From contig WQRL01000084.1 of the NCBI GenBank assembly GCA_009786775.1, positions 1-7,234 of the forward strand: 7,234 bases of DNA. The letters are read 5' to 3'. Source of the DNA: Oscillospiraceae bacterium. Its GTDB lineage: Bacteria; Bacillota; Clostridia; Oscillospirales; Oscillospiraceae. Both the position numbers and the translations under genes were made by a program. The notes under the pieces were generated by a model that was not told where the DNA came from, made no database searches, and saw only the letters and a program-made list of their open reading frames with translations. Below are positions 1 to 5,297 of the stretch, in pieces (position 1 is the stretch's first letter; each line of letters starts with the position of its first letter).

Positions 1-53
1 ATCGGCGCAGGAAACATGCTTCTGCGGACAGGATATATGGGGTAGAAAGATGA
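1..53 (+). CDS. possible 3' tail of an upstream gene (frame ambiguous)
   Basis: The first 49 bases before the ATG at 50 may hold the end of an upstream gene. Frame 3 ends in TGA at 51-53, which would give an ATGA overlap with the next start. Frame 1 ends in TAG at 43-45, leaving a 4-bp gap. Both geometries are common in operons. Frame 2 has no stop and is in phase with the next gene, so that gene could also begin upstream of the window. With at most 16 codons visible, no family can be assigned and the choice between frames is open. Confidence 0.3.
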   Translation, partial: RRRKHASADRIYGVER

Positions 54-1582
54 GTCAGAACAACAAAAACACTAATGAAACAGACAAAACCGAGGATGTG
101 ATGTCGTGGGTCATCATTTTTATATTGATGTTCGCGTTTCCACCCGCCGGCCTCGTTATGCTGTTACTTAAAGTGCGCAGTTATGCAAAACCTGGAAGCT
201 CTGGCGGCTCTTCGGCATCCTCAGGGGCGGCGGATGACTGGCGCAACACTGCGTCCGCTGCACAAAATGCCGCCCAGAAAGCTGCAAACCAAGCTAAAGA
301 CGCTGCGGCTCAGGCCTCTTCACAGGCCTCGTCCACTGCACAAGATGCAATTAACAAAGCCTCAGTTGTGGCACAAAATGCAATAAAAGAAGCATCCGCT
401 GCGGCTCAGGCCGCACTAAAGGATGCCGGAATCACTTGGCAGACCTCAGAAACGGGCAACCAGCAAACTTCCAGCCAACAGGCTCAGCAAGCTACAAATC
501 AACAAACTCATAACCAGCGCCCCGCACAGCAAACCGCTCCACAGCAGCCACAGCGAAAAGCTGCCCCTACGGCCTACGGCTCTGCCCGCCCCGCACCGCA
601 AACCTCAGGCTACGCCCGCCCGACAGGCCAGGCAAAACAGAAACCCGCCAAGGAAACAAAAGACACTTCCGACGGCAATGTGCTTGAAAAAAAGTCAGGC
701 AAGGCCATATCCATTATATTGCTGTTTATTGCCATCGCCCTGTTCATCATAGGCGCCAACACAGTAGTAAGTGCCGCAACAGGCATCTGGGGCGCAGGCC
801 TTGTGGCCCGCTGGCCTGAGTTCTGGCTGGGTATTTTCTACTTCCTGGGCGGCTTCATCTCACTATTCTCCAGAAACATTGTCACAAAAAGGCTCGGCAG
901 ATTCAAGGCTTATTACGCTTACATAGCCGGCCGTGATGTTGTGCCGATGCAAAGCATCGCCAATACATCAGGGCTCAAAATAAAGACAGTCAGGCGCGAT
1001 ATCCAAAAAATGATTGACGAAGGTTATTTTGAAACAGGCACTTACATCGACAATGAACTTGACAGCCTAATCCTCTGCGGCAACTCTGCCGAGGAACTGC
1101 GCAAGACTGTGTTCAACACTGATGACACCACACAAGATGAAGATACGGGAGAAAAGAGTTACGCTCAAATCATAGCAGAGCTCCACACCCTTAACACCTC
1201 CGTGGCCGATATTACAATTTCGGGCAAAATCGAGAGGATAGAGTTTTTGACTGCCAAGATTTTCCGCATTGTCGAAGAACACCCCGAAAAGAAAAGTCAG
1301 ATCCGCCGCTTTGAAACCTATTACCTTCCAACCACAATGAAGCTCGTCCGCCAATATTCTACACTTGAAAAGCAGGGTGTAAAAGGCGAGAACATAATGG
1401 CCGCCAAGCAGAACATCGGGCGCGTCCTAGACACTCTCGCCACAGGCTATGAGCAGCAGCTTGATCAGTTGTTTAGCTCAGATGCAATGGACATTGCCGC
1501 AGATATCACCGTTTTGGAGAACCTGATGCAGCAGGATGGGCTGGCTAAGGATGAAGCGGACTTTAAGACTATGACAGGGTAG
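50..1582 (+). CDS. XpaC-like (5-bromo-4-chloroindolyl phosphate hydrolysis family) membrane protein with Ala/Gln-rich repeat linker
   Basis: 510-residue predicted membrane protein. Seen in order: a hydrophobic segment at about 19-40 containing a PPAG turn; a Ser/Gly patch at 49-60; an Ala/Gln-rich region at about 66-130 built on an 11-residue period; a Gln/Pro/Ala-rich, probably disordered linker at about 131-215; two membrane segments at about 219-243 and 257-274; a winged-helix-like region at about 284-348 (IANTSGLKIKTVRRDIQKM, then EGYF and YID); and a helical C-terminal domain at about 378-500. That last domain carries YYLPTTMKLV at 424-433, which resembles the core of XpaC-family proteins. 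The family is named after a phosphatase-indicator phenotype and its biochemical role is unclear. In Bacillus, xpaC sits beside a telA-like gene, but none follows here. The start at ATG 50 has only a weak G-rich site upstream and the frame stays open to the window edge, so the N-terminus is uncertain. The family call is from memory of motifs, not from a search. Confidence 0.72.
   Translation: MSQNNKNTNETDKTEDVMSWVIIFILMFAFPPAGLVMLLLKVRSYAKPGSSGGSSASSGAADDWRNTASAAQNAAQKAANQAKDAAAQASSQASSTAQDAINKASVVAQNAIKEASAAAQAALKDAGITWQTSETGNQQTSSQQAQQATNQQTHNQRPAQQTAPQQPQRKAAPTAYGSARPAPQTSGYARPTGQAKQKPAKETKDTSDGNVLEKKSGKAISIILLFIAIALFIIGANTVVSAATGIWGAGLVARWPEFWLGIFYFLGGFISLFSRNIVTKRLGRFKAYYAYIAGRDVVPMQSIANTSGLKIKTVRRDIQKMIDEGYFETGTYIDNELDSLILCGNSAEELRKTVFNTDDTTQDEDTGEKSYAQIIAELHTLNTSVADITISGKIERIEFLTAKIFRIVEEHPEKKSQIRRFETYYLPTTMKLVRQYSTLEKQGVKGENIMAAKQNIGRVLDTLATGYEQQLDQLFSSDAMDIAADITVLENLMQQDGLAKDEADFKTMTG
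272..436 (+). repeat. five consecutive 11-residue (33-bp) Ala/Gln-rich coding repeats
   Basis: Residues 75-129 of the first protein fall into five 11-mers starting at 75, 86, 97, 108 and 119. The last three are clearest: AQDAINKASVV, AQNAIKEASAA and AQAALKDAGIT. Units 75-85 and 86-96 keep the Ala pattern but are more degenerate. An 11-residue period of Ala with charged and polar residues is typical of long amphipathic helices such as those in LEA-like or apolipoprotein-like proteins. It predicts a helix lying on a surface or a right-handed coiled coil. No function is claimed. Confidence 0.7.
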
Positions 1583-1633
1583 CTGATATAGCTTTTCACC
1601 TATCAAACTGACAAAAGCGAGGGCATTTAGTTT

Positions 1634-2359
1634 ATGAGAGTTAATGTTTTGGGGATTGGGTTTGATAATCTCTCGCTTGAGCAGTCCGCAACTCTCGCAT
1701 TTGACAAAATTACAAGCAAGGAAAAGACCTATGCCGTCACACCTAATCCCGAAATTGTATGGTTGAGCCGCCGCAACGAAGCTCTGCGCTCTGCCATCAA
1801 TTCCGCAGGCCTCGTCCTGCCCGACGGGATTGGCGTTATCTACGGAGCCAAGATTCTGGGCACTCCCCTAAGTCATGGAAGGGTTCCTGGTATTGATTTT
1901 GCCGCAGCACTTTTTTGCAAAATGGCCAAGGCCGGCCTAAGCGTCTTTCTGATGGGGGCAAAACCCGGCGTGGCTGCTACGGCCGGAGAGAATTTGGCCA
2001 AAACGTACCCGGGGCTTATAATCGCAGGCACTGCCGACGGCTACTTCACTGACAGTGCTCCCATTATTGAGAAAATAAATTCATCCCGGCCCGACCTTCT
2101 CCTGGTGTGCCTAGGCGCTCCTAAACAAGAGCTCTGGATGGCTGAGAACTTGGAGAAACTGGATGTCCCCCTTTGCGCAGGGCTCGGCGGCTCTTTAGAT
2201 GTCTTTGCGGGAAATGTCAAGCGTGCGCCTGTTTTCTTTCAAAAAGCAGGACTTGAGTGGCTCTATAGGATTTTTAAGGAACCCAAGCGCCTGGCAAGGA
2301 GCGTGAGTTTGCCTCTCTTTATTTTAAGAGTAATTGTTAAGCGCATAACTAATGCTTAA
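1634..2359 (+). CDS. TagA/WecG/CpsF-family glycosyltransferase
   Basis: 241 residues, the usual length for this GT26 family. Characterised members transfer N-acetylmannosamine (TagA, teichoic acid linkage unit) or an N-acetylmannosaminuronic acid (WecG) to undecaprenyl-diphospho-GlcNAc on the inner membrane face. Visible family motifs: TPNPEIV at 36-42; LPDGIGVIYGAK at 62-73, whose Asp64 matches the proposed catalytic Asp of TagA; RVPGID at 83-88; FLMGAKPG; LGAPKQE at 160-166; GLGGSLDVFAG; and the C-terminal EWLYRIFKEPKR from 208, the part linked to membrane association. The start is ATG 1634 with a GAGGG site at 1619-1623. It lies 51 bp after the XpaC-like gene. The donor sugar and polymer cannot be read from the sequence, so no symbol is given. 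Family assignment is firm; a teichoic-acid-type or other secondary wall polymer role is inferred. Confidence 0.93.
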   Translation: MRVNVLGIGFDNLSLEQSATLAFDKITSKEKTYAVTPNPEIVWLSRRNEALRSAINSAGLVLPDGIGVIYGAKILGTPLSHGRVPGIDFAAALFCKMAKAGLSVFLMGAKPGVAATAGENLAKTYPGLIIAGTADGYFTDSAPIIEKINSSRPDLLLVCLGAPKQELWMAENLEKLDVPLCAGLGGSLDVFAGNVKRAPVFFQKAGLEWLYRIFKEPKRLARSVSLPLFILRVIVKRITNA

Positions 2360-2366
2360 ACCCGCC

Positions 2367-2404
2367 GCCGGCAGGCTGTCAGTGCAAACTGACAGAAGTC
2401 CGGC
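2367..2404 (+). other. two-tier hairpin with GCAA tetraloop in the gap before tmk
   Basis: The inner stem is perfect: CTGTCAGT at 2376-2383 pairs with ACTGACAG at 2388-2395 around the loop GCAA, a GNRA tetraloop. An outer stem pairs GCCGG at 2367-2371 with CCGGC at 2400-2404, separated by a 4+4 internal loop. Only four T's follow, at 2409-2412, so it is at best a weak intrinsic terminator. It could instead be a processing site, an mRNA stabiliser or a leader structure for tmk. Confidence 0.6.
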
Positions 2405-2431
2405 AAGATTTTGACAAAGCACACAGAGCAT

Positions 2432-2437
2432 AAGGAG
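2432..2437 (+). promoter_or_regulatory. Shine-Dalgarno site of tmk
   Basis: AAGGAG lies 5 nt before the ATG at 2443 and fixes that start. It follows the hairpin region, so translation of tmk appears to be initiated independently of the preceding gene. Confidence 0.85.
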
Positions 2438-2442
2438 AGCTA

Positions 2443-3123
2443 ATGAGTACACCGGGCAATTTGATTGTTTTTGAAGGAATAGACGGCAGCGGTAAGTCCA
2501 CACAGTTTGAGCTATTATGCAAACTACTCGAAGCTAAGGGGCAGGATTTCCGCCGCTTAAGTTTCCCCCGTTATTCAGAGGAGTCCTCTGCCCTCATAAG
2601 AATGTATCTCGGCGGTGAGTTCGGCTCTGACCCTGACGCTGTAGGAGCGTATGCCGCTTCAATTTTTTTCACTGTTGACAGAATCGCATCATACATACAG
2701 GAGTGGAAATCTTATTATCAGAGCGGCGGGCTCATTCTCACAGACCGCTACACCACCAGCAACGCCATACACCAAGGGGCAAAGCTGCCCGCGGACGAGC
2801 GGGAGGCCTACTTCAAGTGGCTGTATGAATTTGAATTTAATCTAGTAGAGCTGCCCCGCCCCAGCTGCGTCATATATATGGACATTGAGGCATCTCAGTC
2901 CATTAAGCGCCTTGAGCGGCGGCAAGCCGAAACAGGTACATCGGCGGATATCCACGAAACGGATTTCTCCTATTTAGAGCAAAGTGCCCATTGCGGCAGA
3001 CAGGCCGCCGATTTTTACGGCTGGCACAAAATCGCCTGCTTCGACGAGAGCCGGGAGCGGACAGTTGAAGATATCCACAGCGAACTGGCATCTTTGATTT
3101 TTACAACTTTGAAACATGGGTAG
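2443..3123 (+). CDS. tmk: thymidylate kinase (dTMP kinase)
   Basis: 226 residues, slightly longer than the common 205-215. The enzyme phosphorylates dTMP to dTDP with ATP in the cytosol, an essential step of dTTP synthesis. Visible motifs: P-loop EGIDGSGKST at 11-20; a conserved block at about 48-80 (SSALIRMYLGGEFG, then YAAS and the DR pair at 79-80); DRYTTSNAIHQGAK from 101, containing the DRY motif; and a LID with basic residues LERRQ at 157-161. A P-loop without Arg combined with Arg in the LID fits the type II arrangement. The block at 48-80 and the TTSNAIHQ sequence resemble a tmk subfamily I associate with Clostridia (recall, not a search). The next gene starts 6 bp downstream, so the two are probably co-transcribed. 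Confidence 0.92.
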   Translation: MSTPGNLIVFEGIDGSGKSTQFELLCKLLEAKGQDFRRLSFPRYSEESSALIRMYLGGEFGSDPDAVGAYAASIFFTVDRIASYIQEWKSYYQSGGLILTDRYTTSNAIHQGAKLPADEREAYFKWLYEFEFNLVELPRPSCVIYMDIEASQSIKRLERRQAETGTSADIHETDFSYLEQSAHCGRQAADFYGWHKIACFDESRERTVEDIHSELASLIFTTLKHG

Positions 3124-3129
3124 TGCATT

Positions 3130-3699
3130 ATGCAGATTGCATCAATCAAAACTGAATTAAGAAAGACCGTATGCCATGAGATTGACTCTCTAACCAGCGA
3201 ATATATACAGCATTCCAACAGCGGTATTTTTTCAAATATAACCTCGCTTGAGGAATTTATCAGCGCCCGCTGCATCATGCTGTTTTACAGCATCGGCCGT
3301 GAGCCTGACACTTTGAAGATTGCAGATGCTGCGTTTGAGGCGGGCAAGACCGTGGCCTTCCCCTTCTGCTTCCACGGAGGCACAATGGAGGCGCGGGTTA
3401 TCAGCAGCCTCAGTGAAATGAAGCCCGCCATACTGGGCATCCCCGCTCCGACAGAGTCTAAAGTCATTCTGCCGCCCGATGAAATTGACTTCATCTTGGT
3501 GCCCGCCCTCACATACGATAAATCACGGTACCGCCTAGGTTACGGCGGGGGGTATTATGACAGATATTTGGAAAACAACGCCGCTTTCACCGCCGGAATT
3601 TGCCGGCACAGGCTTATAAGAGAAGAGGTTCCCAAGGAGCCGCACGACATCGCAGTTAAATGTTTAGTCACGGAGGAGAAGATTTTTGCCGGACGTTGA
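3130..3699 (+). CDS. 5-formyltetrahydrofolate cyclo-ligase (5,10-methenyl-THF synthetase)
   Basis: 189 residues, the normal length. The enzyme uses ATP to convert 5-formyl-THF into 5,10-methenyl-THF, returning a storage or inhibitory folate to the active pool. Supporting motifs: N-terminal KTELRK at 7-12; LFYSIGREPDT for the substrate pocket; GKTVAFPF; LGIPAP; IDFILVPALTYD; and the C-terminal nucleotide-binding signature RLGYGGGYYDRYL from 135. The start is ATG 3130, immediately after an in-frame TAG. The Shine-Dalgarno site is poor, so translation is probably coupled to tmk, which stops 6 bp upstream. Its 3' end overlaps mltG by 14 bp. The pairing with tmk makes functional sense because dTMP synthesis consumes folate cofactors, but the linkage may be only positional. 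Confidence 0.93.
   Translation: MQIASIKTELRKTVCHEIDSLTSEYIQHSNSGIFSNITSLEEFISARCIMLFYSIGREPDTLKIADAAFEAGKTVAFPFCFHGGTMEARVISSLSEMKPAILGIPAPTESKVILPPDEIDFILVPALTYDKSRYRLGYGGGYYDRYLENNAAFTAGICRHRLIREEVPKEPHDIAVKCLVTEEKIFAGR
3672..3678 (+). promoter_or_regulatory. strong Shine-Dalgarno site that selects a TTG start for mltG
   Basis: GGAGGAG lies inside the end of the cyclo-ligase gene, 7 nt before TTG 3686. The next in-frame ATG of mltG is more than 350 bp downstream, so this site decides the start and supports the non-ATG codon. Confidence 0.82.
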
Positions 3700-5233
3700 C
3701 AAGGAATTAGAAGAAATTAAAAAACTTATCGCAGACAGCGGATCCGGTCCGCAGCCTGCTTCAAACGAGCTTGTCCCGGCCCGCCCGAGACAGGCTGTGA
3801 CTGTCAAGCCCAAAAATCCTGCTCCGCCGCAGTCTGCGCAACCCCCTGCACCAAAACCAGCACCCCGGGCAATACCTCAAGCCACACCGCAACGCGAGCA
3901 GAGCAGCCCTCCCACCCCTGTCCGCAAGCCCAATCCACAAGGCGTTGCACCACCCTCAAGGCAGCCCGCCCAAGGCAACGTGAGGGAGTTTGACATATCC
4001 TCCGACGGAATGATTTCAAAGCCTGCAAAAAACGGCGGCATGAGAGAGTACGACATCTCCCCCCACGGCAAGGTAACAAAGCATAAAGACGAAGATTTGG
4101 ACATCGGCGATGAAAATTTCAAACTAAACTTTGATTTCGACGGCCAATACATAGATGTTCCCGAGGAACGCCCTGTGCGCGTGCGCCGCGAAAAGCGGAC
4201 AGGCTGCATAGGCGGCATCCTGTATGCATCATTTATAATTTCCATAAGCCTCGTGCTGGCCGTGGTGCTATGGACGGGAATTGCCGATGTCCTCGGCTTC
4301 GGCACTATAGATGAGCAGGTCAGCATAACAATCCCGCAAGACTTCGAGATGGAGGATGTCACAGAGCTTCTTTATGGAGCCGGGCTCATCCGCAACAGAT
4401 GGCTTTTTAACCAGTATGCAAGTTTCTCTGATTCTGCGCAGAGAATTGTCCCCGGGACATTTATATTAAACAAAAACTTTGATTACAGAGCTCTGGTTCA
4501 GGGTATGACCGCGCGGGCAGGTGCCCGTGTAGAAACCACAGTAACGATTCCTGAAGGTTTTACGCTGCTTCAGATTTTTAATCTAATGGAGGAATCCCAA
4601 GTCGTCCACTCAGCCGATGACCTATGGGAGGCCGCCACAACTCATGATTTCAACTTCCACTTCCTCGATAGCGAAACGATTGGCCACAGATACAGGCTTG
4701 AAGGTTTCCTCTTCCCCAACACATATAACTTTTTCTTGGGCTCACAGCCTGTAACAGTGCTCAACAGGTTACTTCGTGAGTTTGACAGGCAGTTCACTGA
4801 GGCCTATGTCGAAAGAGCTGAGGAGATGGGGCTGACTGTCGCTGAAATAATAAACATCGCCGCCATGATTGAGCGTGAGGCCGGCAATGATGAAGAGCGT
4901 CCACGCATCGCGGCAGTTATTTACAACCGCCTTGAAAGCCCTGCGTTTCCGTTTTTGCAAATTGACGCCACGCTCAGCTATGCGGTCCAAGGCACAGGCC
5001 TAGCTGCCACCACTGACCTTGACCACCCCTTCAACACTTACACAAATCCAGGTTTGCCACCATGGCCTATAGCCAACCCCGGCATAGCCTCAATCCGCGC
5101 AGCGCTGTTCCCGCTCGAAACGGACGAATACTTCTATGCGCTTAATTTGGAAGGTACTCACAACTTCTTTAGAACTTACCCCGAACACCGCAGCTTTGTC
5201 CAGAGCGATCAATTCGGCGGCTGGTGGCGGTAA
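3686..5233 (+). CDS. mltG: endolytic murein transglycosylase MltG (YceG-like) with long cytosolic Pro-rich extension
   Basis: 515 residues against about 340 in E. coli. MltG is a membrane-bound lytic transglycosylase that cuts nascent peptidoglycan glycan strands near the membrane. Domains seen: a short acidic/basic helix at 1-16; a Pro/Gln/Ala-rich region at about 20-97; two tandem motifs at 99-132; a basic stretch RVRREKR just before a single membrane helix at about 175-199, giving an N-in orientation; a LysM-like part from about 215 (VSITIPQDFEMEDV, later VTIPEGFTLLQI); and the catalytic domain. The catalytic Glu is most likely E396 in AAMIEREAG, corresponding to the E. coli E218 region. 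Further family motifs are RLEGFLFPNTYNF, VIYNRLES, LQIDATLSYA from 424, NTYTNPGLPPWPIANPG and HNFFRTYPEH. Long cytosolic extensions also occur in streptococcal MltG. It overlaps the cyclo-ligase gene by 14 bp and starts with TTG. Confidence 0.95.
   Translation: MPDVDKELEEIKKLIADSGSGPQPASNELVPARPRQAVTVKPKNPAPPQSAQPPAPKPAPRAIPQATPQREQSSPPTPVRKPNPQGVAPPSRQPAQGNVREFDISSDGMISKPAKNGGMREYDISPHGKVTKHKDEDLDIGDENFKLNFDFDGQYIDVPEERPVRVRREKRTGCIGGILYASFIISISLVLAVVLWTGIADVLGFGTIDEQVSITIPQDFEMEDVTELLYGAGLIRNRWLFNQYASFSDSAQRIVPGTFILNKNFDYRALVQGMTARAGARVETTVTIPEGFTLLQIFNLMEESQVVHSADDLWEAATTHDFNFHFLDSETIGHRYRLEGFLFPNTYNFFLGSQPVTVLNRLLREFDRQFTEAYVERAEEMGLTVAEIINIAAMIEREAGNDEERPRIAAVIYNRLESPAFPFLQIDATLSYAVQGTGLAATTDLDHPFNTYTNPGLPPWPIANPGIASIRAALFPLETDEYFYALNLEGTHNFFRTYPEHRSFVQSDQFGGWWR
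3980..4081 (+). repeat. tandem 20-residue-period motif in the MltG cytosolic region
   Basis: Residues 99-112 (VREFDISSDGMISK) and 119-132 (MREYDISPHGKVTK) align as two copies spaced 20 residues apart, sharing the pattern [VM]REaDIS--G--[ST]K, where a is aromatic. They lie between the disordered Pro-rich stretch and the membrane helix, so they face the cytosol. They look like a duplicated short linear motif, possibly a docking or modification site; that role is inference. Confidence 0.7.
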
Positions 5234-5236
5234 GCC

Positions 5237-5261
5237 ATTGACGGCACTAACTAGTGTCAAT
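5237..5261 (+). other. imperfect hairpin between mltG and the U32 gene
   Basis: ATTGA at 5237-5241 pairs with TCAAT at 5257-5261, and CACT at 5245-5248 pairs with AGTG at 5253-5256, with a CGG bulge on one side and the loop AACT. Only three T's overlap or follow the 3' arm. It is too weak to call a terminator with confidence. It may mark the end of the tmk/cyclo-ligase/mltG block or be chance. Confidence 0.3.
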
Positions 5262-5285
5262 TTGCAGCACTAAACAAATGGAAAT

Positions 5286-5291
5286 GGAAAG
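5286..5291 (+). promoter_or_regulatory. Shine-Dalgarno-like site favouring ATG 5298 for the U32 gene
   Basis: GGAAAG lies 6 nt before ATG 5298 but directly abuts the upstream in-frame TTG at 5292, which is too close for initiation. The ATG is therefore the preferred start, giving a protein that begins MTKPELLSPA as is typical of the family. Confidence 0.65.
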
Positions 5292-5297
5292 TTGAAA

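Noticed and set aside
183..752. Two + strand ORFs (183-386 and 423-752) inside the first gene
   Set aside because: They overlap the first gene in another frame. Their compositions rich in Pro, Lys, Leu and Arg are what a shifted Ala/Gln-rich coding sequence yields, and no ribosome site or family motif supports them.
1583..1633. Possible terminator or promoter between the XpaC-like gene and the glycosyltransferase gene
   Set aside because: The 51-bp gap has no inverted repeat with a T-run and no convincing -35/-10 pair, so read-through is the simplest reading.
1604..2394. Shared 10-mer CAAACTGACA in two gaps (1604-1613 and 2385-2394)
   Set aside because: The second copy is explained by the hairpin arm and the first has no partner arm. 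With only two copies of a 10-mer it could be chance, and it is not seen in the third gap.
2411..2434. TTGACA at 2411-2416 as a -35 box for tmk
   Set aside because: The only -10-like hexamer, CATAAG at 2429-2434, is 12 bp away rather than about 17, and it overlaps the Shine-Dalgarno region.
3877..4362. 161-residue minus-strand ORF opposite mltG
   Set aside because: It is fully antisense to the Pro-rich and membrane part of mltG, has no recognisable motif, and long antisense frames are expected opposite Pro/Ala-rich codons.
5238..5266. TTGACG at 5238-5243 as a -35 box before the U32 gene
   Set aside because: At 17-bp spacing the matching hexamer is TTTGCA, a poor -10, and the TTGACG lies in a possible hairpin arm.
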